Position numbers and translations under genes: made by a program
NCBI GenBank assembly: GCA_021154065.1
Contig: JAJKJG010000208.1
Location: forward strand, 1 to 5,937
Length of the DNA: 5,937 bases
Reading direction: 5' to 3'
Source: Methylobacterium sp.
GTDB taxonomy: Bacteria > Pseudomonadota > Alphaproteobacteria > Rhizobiales > Beijerinckiaceae
Shown: piece after piece, positions 1 to 5,937 of the stretch
How positions within the stretch are numbered: position 1 is the first letter of the stretch
Layout: each line of letters opens with the position of its first letter
The notes under the pieces: generated by a model
Databases searched by the model: none
What the model was told of the DNA's origin: nothing
What the model saw: the letters and a program-made list of their open reading frames with translations, nothing else

Positions 1-139
1 GATCAGGCCCAAAACGATAATGAGCGGCGGCGCGTCCGCCCGGCTCGAGGCTTTTGGGGGCGCCGTCATGGACATGCGCAAGGATGACAGCTTGATGGCG
101 CTCAAGGTTCGGCCGGACGAGCGCGGGGGGGTCGGCGCC

Positions 140-958
140 ATGGGCCTGATGCAGGGCAAGCGCGGCCTCGTCATGGGCGTCGCCAACGACCACTCGATCG
201 CCTGGGGCATCGCCAAGGTCCTGCGCGCGCATGGTGCCGAGCTCGCCTTCACCTACCAGGGCGAGGCGCTCGGCAAGCGCGTCGCGCCGCTCGCGCAGTC
301 GCTCGGCTCTGACCTCGTCCTGCCCTGCGACGTCGAGGATATCGCGAGCGTCGACGCCGTCTTCGACGCGCTCGACCGCGACTGGGGCGGGCTCGACTTC
401 GTCGTCCACGCCATCGCCTTCTCGGACAAGAACGAGCTCAAGGGGCGCTACGCCGACACCACCCGCGAGAACTTCTCGCGCACGCTCTTGATCTCCTGCT
501 TCTCCTTCACCGAGATCGCGAAGCGCGCCGCCGCCCGGATGAGCGCCGGCGGCTCGATGATCACGCTCACCTTCGGCGGCTCGACGCGGGTGATGCCGAA
601 CTACAACGTCATGGGGGTTGCGAAGGCGGCGCTCGAGGCATCGGTGCGCTACCTCGCCGCCGATCTCGGCGCCGACGATATCCGCGTCAACGCGATCTCG
701 GCCGGGCCGGTGCGCACGCTCGCCGGCGCCGGCATCGCCGACGCGCGGCTGATGTTCTCCTATCAGAAGGCGCATTCGCCCTTGCGCCGCTCGGTCTCGG
801 TCGAGGATATCGGCGGCTCGGCGCTCTACCTGCTGTCCGACCTGTCCCGCGGCGTCACCGGCGAGATCCACCACGTCGATTCGGGCTACAACGTCATCTC
901 GATGCCGCGCCCGCAGGTGCTGAAGGCCCAGGACGAGGCCGGCGTGACCGGCAAGTAG
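140..958 (+). CDS. fabI: Enoyl-[acyl-carrier-protein] reductase (NADH), FabI
   Basis: This cytoplasmic enzyme performs the last reductive step of each fatty acid elongation cycle, reducing trans-2-enoyl-ACP with NADH. The protein from ATG 140 is 272 residues, close to the usual 260-275. It is an atypical short-chain dehydrogenase: the N-terminal nucleotide-binding segment reads GVANDHSIAWG (residues 13-23), the active-site segment PNYNVMGVAK carries Tyr155 and Lys162 (Y-x6-K), and NAISAGPVRTLAG follows at about residues 184-196. The position matching E. coli Tyr146 is Phe145. The position matching E. coli Gly93 is Ala, which S. aureus FabI also has. The start was chosen because FabI proteins normally begin a few residues before GKRGLVMGVAN. 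The frame is open further upstream with ATGs at 20, 68, 74 and 95. ATG 95 has AAGGA about 10 bases upstream, so a 287-residue form is possible. The gene converges on the pterin dehydratase gene. Family assignment is very secure; the start is not. Confidence 0.95.
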   Translation: MGLMQGKRGLVMGVANDHSIAWGIAKVLRAHGAELAFTYQGEALGKRVAPLAQSLGSDLVLPCDVEDIASVDAVFDALDRDWGGLDFVVHAIAFSDKNELKGRYADTTRENFSRTLLISCFSFTEIAKRAAARMSAGGSMITLTFGGSTRVMPNYNVMGVAKAALEASVRYLAADLGADDIRVNAISAGPVRTLAGAGIADARLMFSYQKAHSPLRRSVSVEDIGGSALYLLSDLSRGVTGEIHHVDSGYNVISMPRPQVLKAQDEAGVTGK

Positions 959-970
959 CGCTTAGTGCGC

Positions 971-995
971 GATGACTTCTCTTCGAGTCGTCATC
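971..995. other. Small inverted repeat after fabI
   Basis: GATGAC (971-976) and GTCATC (990-995) are perfect inverted copies around a 13-base centre. A competing inner fold pairs GACT (974-977) with AGTC (986-989). It begins 12 bases after the fabI stop codon. No T-run follows, so it is not a standard intrinsic terminator. It could protect the 3' end of the fabI transcript or be part of a larger degenerate repeat together with the palindrome at 1016-1062. A 6-bp stem may also arise by chance. Confidence 0.35.
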
Positions 996-1015
996 CCGCT
1001 CTACTTCCTTGGTTG

Positions 1016-1062
1016 AGCATGATCTTTTCCGAAAACCGGTAGTCACTTTTCGGGATCATGCT
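1016..1062. repeat. 47-bp imperfect palindrome, REP-like dispersed element
   Basis: Outer arms AGCATGATC (1016-1024) and GATCATGCT (1054-1062) are perfect 9-base inverted copies. Inside them, CCGAAAA (1029-1035) pairs perfectly with TTTTCGG (1047-1053). The result is a 16-bp stem interrupted only by a one-sided TTTT bulge (1025-1028), closed by an 11-base loop. I recall near-identical sequences scattered between genes in many Hyphomicrobiales genomes; that is memory, not a search. It lies between the convergent fabI and pterin dehydratase genes, and its right arm ends one base before the latter's TAA stop (complement of 1063-1065). On the fabI transcript the stem is followed only by UUUAU, so any terminator activity would be weak. 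Confidence 0.85.
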
Positions 1063-1356
1063 TTATCCGAGCGCCAACCGGTTCATCGTCTGCGCGAGCT
1101 CGACGTCGCGCCGCGTCAGCCCGCCGGCGTCGTGCGTCGCGAGCGTCACCTCGACGGTGCGGTAGACGTTGCGCCACTCGGGGTGATGGTTCATCCGCTC
1201 GGCCGCGAGCGCGGCCCGCGTCATGAAGCCGAAGGCCTCGACGAAATCGCGGAACACGAAAGTCTTGGCGATGGCGTCGCGGCCCTCGACCATGCGCCAG
1301 CCGTCGAGCCGAGGCAGCATCTCCTTGCGCTCGGCCTCGGAGAGGAGCTGCGCCAT
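1063..1356 (-). CDS. Pterin-4a-carbinolamine dehydratase (PCD/DCoH family)
   Basis: The enzyme dehydrates 4a-hydroxytetrahydrobiopterin and related pterins to quinonoid dihydropterin, recycling the cofactor of aromatic amino acid hydroxylases. Some bacterial members have been linked instead to molybdopterin or other pterin metabolism. The 97-residue product has the normal length for this single-domain family. It carries the family hallmark NHHPEW (residues 56-61, with His57 and His58), followed by the conserved block [19 protein letters not shown] (63-81), which includes His75, and Asp84. The start at 1356 gives the usual N-terminus ([14 protein letters not shown]); longer frames run into thpR. 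It begins 4 bases after the thpR stop with only a weak ribosome binding site, so it is probably translated by coupling with thpR. No phenylalanine hydroxylase gene is in the window, so the physiological pterin is unknown. The name phhB is used for partners of phenylalanine hydroxylase and is not assigned here. Confidence 0.93.
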   Translation of the reverse strand: MAQLLSEAERKEMLPRLDGWRMVEGRDAIAKTFVFRDFVEAFGFMTRAALAAERMNHHPEWRNVYRTVEVTLATHDAGGLTRRDVELAQTMNRLALG

Positions 1357-1360
1357 CGGC

Positions 1361-1897
1361 TCAGCCGAGCGGGTAGGCGGCCTCGACCACATAGGGGCCG
1401 CCGCCGACCGAATCGCGGGACGAGAACAGCACGAAGCGCCGGGCCGTGAAGGTCAGCTTCGGGAACTGGCCGCGGGTCGCGATGTAGCCGGCGACGTCGA
1501 TCGGCGAGGCGTCGCGCAGCCGGGCGAGCGTCACGTGGGGCAGGAACTTGCGCCGCTCGGGCGGCAGCCCGGCGCGGCGCACCATGCGCTCCTGCTCGGA
1601 CTGGAGCTCGGCCAAGCCGTTCGTCGGCACCGCCCGCACGAGCACGGCGCGCGGGCGCTCGCCGCCGAAGCTCGACAGGCCGTCGAAGGTGACGGTCACG
1701 GGCTCGCGGCGCCGGCCCTCGCCCAGCAGCGAGAACACCTCGCGGGCGACCGCATGGTCGACGTCGCCGATGAAGCGCAGGGTGATGTGGTAGTTCTCGG
1801 GGTCGATCCAGCGCGCGCCGGGCAGCCCGCCGCGGTAGCTCGACAGCTCCTGGCCGATCGCGGGCGGGATCTCGAGGCCGGTGAAAAGACGAGGCAT
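1361..1897 (-). CDS. thpR: RNA 2',3'-cyclic phosphodiesterase ThpR (2'-5' RNA ligase, LigT family)
   Basis: This is a cytoplasmic 2H-phosphoesterase that opens 2',3'-cyclic phosphate ends of RNA to 2'-phosphates; the family was first described as a 2'-5' RNA ligase. The product is 178 residues, normal for the family. Both signature motifs are present: HITL at residues 37-40 and HVTL at 121-124, the two histidines expected to act as the catalytic acid-base pair. The N-terminus [11 protein letters not shown] matches the family's usual [RL]-F-x-[GA]-[LI] opening. The start at 1897 is supported by a strong GGAGG (complement of 1905-1909) 7 bases upstream. The other ATG, at 1903, lies only one base from that site and is unlikely. 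It is the first gene of a two-gene unit with the pterin dehydratase. The 116-bp upstream gap probably holds its promoter, but I see no convincing -35/-10 pair. The natural substrate of these enzymes in bacteria is poorly known. Confidence 0.94.
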   Translation of the reverse strand: MPRLFTGLEIPPAIGQELSSYRGGLPGARWIDPENYHITLRFIGDVDHAVAREVFSLLGEGRRREPVTVTFDGLSSFGGERPRAVLVRAVPTNGLAELQSEQERMVRRAGLPPERRKFLPHVTLARLRDASPIDVAGYIATRGQFPKLTFTARRFVLFSSRDSVGGGPYVVEAAYPLG

Positions 1898-1903
1898 CGG
1901 CAT

Positions 1904-1909
1904 CCCTCC
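1904..1909 (-). promoter_or_regulatory. Ribosome binding site of thpR
   Basis: On the minus strand this reads GGAGGG. Its GGAGG core ends 7 bases before ATG 1897 but only 1 base before ATG 1903, which decides between the two start codons. It is the strongest Shine-Dalgarno sequence I see in the window. Confidence 0.75.
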
Positions 1910-2013
1910 GGTACTTGACGCGAACCGCTTAAGATCATGTGGGCGCCAAGGCCGCCCCGGCAACCCCTTTCGGCGGCGCGATCAACAGCGGCTTCGGGTG
2001 CCGGCCTCGCGAG

Positions 2014-2667
2014 TCAGGGCTTCAGGCGGGCGAGGAAGGTCTCGACCGCCGGCAGGATGCGCTCGACGACGCGCTCGATCCCCTTGGCGGTCGGGTGCAG
2101 CCCGTCCGGCAGGTTGAGGACGCGATCGCCGGCGATGCCGTCGAGGAAGAAGGGGTAGAGCACGAGGCCGTGCTTCTTGGCGAGGTCCGGGTAGATTGCG
2201 TCGAAGCGGTCGCTGTAGGCGCTGCCGAGATTGCGCTGGGCGTACATGCCGGCGAGCATGACCGGGATGCCGCGGGCCTTGAGCCGCGTCACGATGGCCT
2301 CGAGCGCCTTGCGCGTGACCTCCGGATCGACGCCGCGCAACATGTCGTTCGCGCCGAGCTCGACGATCACGCCATCGGCGCCGTCGGGGACCGACCAGTC
2401 GAGCCGCTCGAGACCCCCTGTGGAGGTATCGCCGGACACGCCGGCATTGATGAGCTTCGCCTGGTGCCCGCGCGCCCTCAGCGCCCGCTCGAGCACGGAG
2501 ACGAAATCCGCCCCCGGCGGAAGCCCATAGCCGGCCGCGAGGCTGTCGCCGAGCACCACGACCGTCAGCGGCCGCCCCGGCGCAGCCCCGACGGCGCCCG
2601 CCGCGAGCGTCAATCCGGCCAGAAAAGCCACAATCATCCCCGTGAGTGAGCCGCGTTGGCGCGTCAT
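2014..2667 (-). CDS. tesA: Secreted SGNH/GDSL esterase, TesA family (arylesterase / acyl-CoA thioesterase I)
   Basis: This is a periplasmic serine esterase. E. coli TesA acts as thioesterase I, protease I and lysophospholipase L1; alphaproteobacterial relatives are usually labelled arylesterase. The 217-residue product starts with a signal peptide: Arg3 and Arg5, a hydrophobic stretch at about residues 11-29, and a small-residue cleavage region AVGAA around 25-29. All SGNH blocks are present in order: VVLGDSLAAGYG with the nucleophile Ser42, AGVSGD near 75-80, GAND with Asn107, and DGLHP with Asp188 and His191. The start at 2667 keeps the charged n-region and has GAGGG (complement of 2678-2682) 10 bases upstream. 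ATG 2637 would lose those arginines. Further upstream the frame runs antisense to the ATPase gene and is not coding. It is divergent from the ybbA-ybbP pair, as in E. coli, which argues for a shared role. Substrate specificity cannot be read from the sequence. Confidence 0.93.
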   Translation of the reverse strand: MTRQRGSLTGMIVAFLAGLTLAAGAVGAAPGRPLTVVVLGDSLAAGYGLPPGADFVSVLERALRARGHQAKLINAGVSGDTSTGGLERLDWSVPDGADGVIVELGANDMLRGVDPEVTRKALEAIVTRLKARGIPVMLAGMYAQRNLGSAYSDRFDAIYPDLAKKHGLVLYPFFLDGIAGDRVLNLPDGLHPTAKGIERVVERILPAVETFLARLKP

Positions 2668-2752
2668 TCGCAAAGAACCCTCAAACCACCATATGAGCGG
2701 GCCGAAACCTTCCGATTCCCCTTCAGCGACGCAAGACATCGGGTCCACGACG

Positions 2753-3445
2753 ATGACGGACAAGGCCATCGCGCTCGAAAACCTCGCCCTCAGCCTCGGT
2801 CGCGGCGCCGCGCGGGTGCATATCCTGAAAGGGATATCGCTGACCATCGCGCGCGGCGAGGCGGTCGGGCTCGTCGGGCCGTCGGGCTCGGGCAAATCGA
2901 CGCTGCTGATGACGATCGCAGGGCTCGAGCGGCCGGATTCCGGCCGCGTCGTCGTCGACGGCACCGATATCGGGCGGCTCGACGAGGATGCGCTGGCGCG
3001 CTTCCGCGGCCGGCGCATCGGCATCGTGTTCCAGAGCTTCCACCTCGTGCCGACCATGACGGCGCTCGAGAACGTCGCCCTGCCGCTCGAGCTCGCCGGC
3101 GCCGACGACGCCTTCGAGCGCGCGGCGGCCGAGCTTGCGGCGGTCGGCCTCGGCGGCAGGCTGCAGCATTACCCGGCGCAGCTTTCCGGCGGCGAGCAGC
3201 AGCGCGTCGCGATCGCCCGTGCGATGGCGCCGAACCCGGCCATTCTCGTTGCCGACGAGCCGACCGGCAACCTCGACGAGACCACCGGCGAGCAGATTAT
3301 CGAGCTGCTCTTCGGGCTGAAGCGCGACCGCGGCTCGACCCTCGTGCTCGTCACCCACGATCACGAGCTCGCCGTCCGCTGCGACCGCACGCTGCGCCTC
3401 CATCTCGGGCACCTCGAGAGCGAGACGCGGCAGAGCGCGGCCTGA
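2753..3445 (+). CDS. ybbA: ABC transporter ATP-binding protein, YbbA (LolD/MacB-type)
   Basis: This is the cytoplasmic ATPase of an ABC transporter, pairing with the FtsX-type permease encoded directly downstream. From ATG 2753 it has 230 residues, typical of LolD/YbbA/FtsE proteins. The motifs are complete and in order: Walker [10 protein letters not shown] (42-50), Q-loop Gln94 in [18 protein letters not shown], signature LSGGEQQ (144-150), Walker B ILVADEP (164-170) with Glu169, D-loop GNLDE, and H-loop His202 in [19 protein letters not shown] is characteristic of the MacB/Lol subgroup. The start was chosen because homology begins just after MTDKAIAL and the 2668-2752 stretch is needed for two divergent promoters. 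ATG 2693 (250 residues) and GTG 2642 (267 residues, overlapping tesA) are in frame but would add a Ser/Pro/Thr-rich leader. No strong ribosome binding site precedes any of them, so the start is uncertain. It ends 9 bases before the permease start, clearly one operon. Confidence 0.92.
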   Translation: MTDKAIALENLALSLGRGAARVHILKGISLTIARGEAVGLVGPSGSGKSTLLMTIAGLERPDSGRVVVDGTDIGRLDEDALARFRGRRIGIVFQSFHLVPTMTALENVALPLELAGADDAFERAAAELAAVGLGGRLQHYPAQLSGGEQQRVAIARAMAPNPAILVADEPTGNLDETTGEQIIELLFGLKRDRGSTLVLVTHDHELAVRCDRTLRLHLGHLESETRQSAA

Positions 3446-3454
3446 GCTCTCACG

Positions 3455-5937
3455 ATGCACGGCACGATCCCGGCGCCGCCGCGCCAGCCCCGCCGTCCGG
3501 CCCTGCCGCTCGTGCTGCGCCTCGCCTTGCGCGAGCTTCGCGGCGGCCTCAAAGGTTTCGGCGTCTTCCTCGCCTGCATCGCGCTCGGCGTCGCGGCGAT
3601 CGCCGGCGTGTCGTCGATCTCGCGCTCGCTCACCGAGGGGCTGGGGCGCGAGGGCCGCAAGATCCTCGGCGGCGACGTGACCTTCTCGCTCATCCATCGC
3701 GAGGCCGGCGACGCCGAGCGCGCCTTTCTGGCGGCGCAGGGCCGGGTGTCGTCGATCGCCACCATGCGGGCGATGGCGATCGCCGGCGACAAGGGCTCCG
3801 GCCTCGTCGAGGTGAAGGCGGTGGACGCCGCCTACCCGACGGTCGGCGACCTCGTCACCGAGCCGGCAGCGCCCGCCGGCGACCTTCTCGCCCTGCGCGA
3901 CGGCGCGTTCGGCGCCATCGTCGACCCGGCGCTGCTGATCCGGCTCGATCTCAAGGCCGGCGACCGCGTCAGCGTCGGCGCCGCGACCTTCGCGATCCGC
4001 GCCAGCCTCGTCTCCGAGCCGGACAAGATCGCGAGCGGCGTCGGCTTCGGGCCGCGCTTGCTGGTCTCGCAAGCGGCCTTGCGCGCCACCGGGCTCTTGC
4101 AGCCGGGGAGCCTCGTGCGCTGGACCTACCGGCTTGAGCGCCCGGCGGCTTCGAGCGACGCCGACCTCGAGCGCGTCACCGCGGCTGCCAACAAGGCGTT
4201 CCCGGAGGCCGGGTGGGAGATCCGTTCGCGGGTCAACGCCGACCCGCGCTTTGCCCGCAACATCGAGCGTTTCTCGCAATTCCTGACGCTCGTCGGCCTG
4301 ACCGCGCTCCTCGTCGGCGGGGTCGGCGTCGCCAATGCGGCGCGCGGCTTCGTCGACCGCAAGCGCGCCTCGATCGCGACGCTGAAGAGCCTCGGCGCGC
4401 CGGGCGGGCAGGTCGTCGCGCTCTATCTCGTGCAGGTGCTGCTGATCGCCGCCGTCGGCATCCTGATCGGGCTCGTGATCGGTGCCGCCCTGCCGTTCCT
4501 GGTCATGGCGCTGTTCGGCAGCGTGCTGCCGATCCCGATTGCACCGACGCTCGCGCCGGGCGAGCTCGGGCTCGCGGCGCTCTACGGCGCGCTGACGGCG
4601 CTTGCCTTCGCGATTGCGCCGCTCGGCCGGGCGCACGACGTGCCGGTATCGGGCCTGTTCCGCGACCAGATCGATCCCGAGCGGCGCTTGCCGCGCCGGC
4701 GCTATCTCGCGATCCTCGCGGTCTCGATCGCGCTGCTCACCGGCCTCGCCTTCGTTGCCGCCTATGACCGCCGCATCGCCATGATCTTCATCGTCGCGGC
4801 GGCGCTCGCCTTCGCGCTTTTGCGGATCGTCGCGACCGGCATCATGGCCCTCGCCCGTCGCCTGCCGCGGCCGCGCCGCGCGACGCCGCGCCTTGCGCTC
4901 GCGAACCTCCATCGCCCGGGCGCCTTGACGCCGTCGCTCGTGCTCTCGCTCGGGCTCGGCATCACGCTCCTCGTGACGCTCCAGATCATCGACGCGAACC
5001 TGACCCGGCAGCTCACCCGCACCCTGCCGGAGCACGCGCCGAGCTTCTTCTTCCTCGACATCCCGAACTCCGAGGCGGCGCGTTTCGACGCCCATCTGCA
5101 GGCGCTCGCGGCCGAGGCCAAGATCGAGCGCGTGCCGATGATGCGCGGCCGCCTCGTCTCGCTCAAAGGCGTGCCGGTCGCCGAGATCAAGGCGACCGAG
5201 CAGGTCGCCTGGGTGCTCGATGGCGACCGCGGCATCACCTACACCGAGTACCTGCCGGAGGGCTCGGACGTCGTCGCCGGCAAGTGGTGGCCGGAGCGCT
5301 ACACCGGCAAGCCGCTGGTCTCGTTCGAGCAGAAGATCGCCGAAGGGCTCGGCCTTGGCGTCGGCGACGACATCGTCGTCAATGTGCTCGGGCGCAACAT
5401 CACGGCGACGATCGCCAGCCTTCGGACCGTCGAATGGCGCACCCTCGGCATCAATTTCGTCATGGTGTTCTCGCCGAACACCTTCGCGGGCGCGCCGCAT
5501 ACGCATCTCGCGACCGTCACGTTCCCGAACGGCGCCGATACGGCCCGCGACGCCGCCATCTTGCGCGAGACCGCGAAGGCCTTTCCGGCGGTGACGAGCC
5601 TGCGCGTCAAGGACGCACTCGAGGCCTTCAACGACATCGTCGGCCAGCTGGCGATGGCGATCCGGGGCGCGAGCGCGATCGCGCTCGTCGCGAGCCTGCT
5701 CGTGCTCGCCGGCGCGCTCGCGGCCGGACACCGCGCCCGCCTCTACGACGCCGTGATCCTCAAGACGCTCGGCGCGACGCGGGCGCGGCTGCTTTCCGCC
5801 TACGCGCTCGAATACGGCGCGCTCGGCCTCGCGACGGCGGTGTTCGGCCTGATCGCCGGCACGGCGGCCGCCTACTACGTCGTCACCCGCGTCATGAACA
5901 TGGGCTTCGCGCCCGAATTCTCGGGCGCGGTCCTCGC
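3455..5937 (+). CDS. ybbP: FtsX-family ABC transporter permease, YbbP (3' end beyond the window)
   Basis: This is the inner-membrane subunit of the YbbA ABC transporter. The frame is open from ATG 3455 to the last base, giving 827 residues without a stop; relatives have roughly 800-850, so only a short tail is missing. An in-frame TGA, the ybbA stop, lies just upstream, and 3455 is the first start after it. Hydrophobic segments appear near residues 35-55, 276-295, 323-345, 370-388, 417-436, 441-461, 490-510, 738-758 and 787-809. Large periplasmic domains fall between the first and second (about 56-275) and between the seventh and eighth (about 511-737). Two FtsX-type repeats are visible through their cytoplasmic motifs KSLGAPGGQV (311-320) and KTLGATRARL (770-779). 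This long two-repeat form distinguishes YbbP from the shorter LolC/E and MacB. By position it probably works with TesA on a lipid-like substrate; this is inference. A final transmembrane helix is expected past the edge. Confidence 0.93.
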   Translation, partial: MHGTIPAPPRQPRRPALPLVLRLALRELRGGLKGFGVFLACIALGVAAIAGVSSISRSLTEGLGREGRKILGGDVTFSLIHREAGDAERAFLAAQGRVSSIATMRAMAIAGDKGSGLVEVKAVDAAYPTVGDLVTEPAAPAGDLLALRDGAFGAIVDPALLIRLDLKAGDRVSVGAATFAIRASLVSEPDKIASGVGFGPRLLVSQAALRATGLLQPGSLVRWTYRLERPAASSDADLERVTAAANKAFPEAGWEIRSRVNADPRFARNIERFSQFLTLVGLTALLVGGVGVANAARGFVDRKRASIATLKSLGAPGGQVVALYLVQVLLIAAVGILIGLVIGAALPFLVMALFGSVLPIPIAPTLAPGELGLAALYGALTALAFAIAPLGRAHDVPVSGLFRDQIDPERRLPRRRYLAILAVSIALLTGLAFVAAYDRRIAMIFIVAAALAFALLRIVATGIMALARRLPRPRRATPRLALANLHRPGALTPSLVLSLGLGITLLVTLQIIDANLTRQLTRTLPEHAPSFFFLDIPNSEAARFDAHLQALAAEAKIERVPMMRGRLVSLKGVPVAEIKATEQVAWVLDGDRGITYTEYLPEGSDVVAGKWWPERYTGKPLVSFEQKIAEGLGLGVGDDIVVNVLGRNITATIASLRTVEWRTLGINFVMVFSPNTFAGAPHTHLATVTFPNGADTARDAAILRETAKAFPAVTSLRVKDALEAFNDIVGQLAMAIRGASAIALVASLLVLAGALAAGHRARLYDAVILKTLGATRARLLSAYALEYGALGLATAVFGLIAGTAAAYYVVTRVMNMGFAPEFSGAVL

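Noticed and set aside
422..451. Possible triclosan-resistant FabI because the residue matching E. coli Gly93 is Ala
   Set aside because: S. aureus FabI also has Ala at this place and is triclosan-sensitive, so Ala alone does not indicate resistance.
1223..1918. A 231-codon plus-strand frame, and a 146-codon one at 1009-1449
   Set aside because: Both are antisense to thpR and the dehydratase gene, whose catalytic motifs are intact on the minus strand.
1951..1977. GCCGCC / GGCGGC inverted repeat in the tesA-thpR gap as a tesA terminator
   Set aside because: The stem is only 6 bp with a 15-base loop, no T-run follows on the minus strand, and such GC-only pairs are frequent by chance at this composition.
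1939..2649. A 236-codon plus-strand frame
   Set aside because: Antisense to tesA, with low-information Arg/Asp/Glu/His-rich translation; the minus-strand protein carries all SGNH blocks.
2668..3057. An N-terminal extension of the tesA frame to 347 residues
   Set aside because: It would lie antisense to ybbA and place the signal peptide inside the protein; the signal peptide marks the true N-terminus near 2667.
2723..5731. A 1002-codon open frame on the minus strand
   Set aside because: It runs antisense to ybbA and ybbP, both of which have clear motifs and topology. Its translation is an Arg/Asp/Glu/His/Ala-rich mixture with no recognisable domain, as expected from the complement of GC-rich codons.
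1..5937. A novel defence, mobile or RNA-based system
   Set aside because: All substantial coding regions belong to known families with intact motifs. I found no direct-repeat array, transposase, integrase, tRNA-like fold or unexplained gap longer than about 140 bp.

Overview
The window is ordinary chromosomal sequence from a very GC-rich bacterium. Almost every codon ends in G or C. The alphaproteobacterial style of the FabI protein and an AGCATGATC...GATCATGCT palindrome of a type I remember from Bradyrhizobium, Methylobacterium, Bosea and relatives suggest the Hyphomicrobiales (Rhizobiales). This placement is inference; there is no rRNA or other marker to confirm it.

Layout from left to right: (1) fabI, NADH-dependent enoyl-ACP reductase, on the plus strand, with an uncertain start among several in-frame ATGs. 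(2) A convergent gap of about 100 bp holding a small hairpin and a strong 47-bp palindrome whose right arm ends directly at the stop codon of the next gene. (3) Two closely spaced minus-strand genes, thpR (RNA 2',3'-cyclic phosphodiesterase, LigT family) followed 4 bp later by a pterin-4a-carbinolamine dehydratase gene. (4) A 116-bp gap, then tesA, a secreted SGNH/GDSL esterase, also on the minus strand. (5) Divergent from tesA, an ABC transporter pair on the plus strand: a YbbA/LolD-type ATPase and, 9 bp downstream, a YbbP-type FtsX-family permease that runs off the right edge after 827 codons.

The functional core of the right half is the tesA / ybbA-ybbP arrangement, which has the same divergent order as in E. 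coli. A periplasmic lipid-type esterase sits beside an ABC transporter of the MacB/Lol class, and the three products probably act together on a hydrophobic substrate at the inner membrane or periplasm. The left half consists of housekeeping enzymes for fatty acid synthesis, pterin recycling and RNA end processing, with no sign of a shared pathway.

I saw no mobile element, CRISPR array, tRNA, rRNA or toxin-antitoxin pair, and no clear case for a novel system. The points most worth a second look are the intergenic palindrome, a Tyr-to-Phe change next to the FabI active site, and the start sites of fabI and ybbA. Several long open frames antisense to the real genes are by-products of the high GC content.
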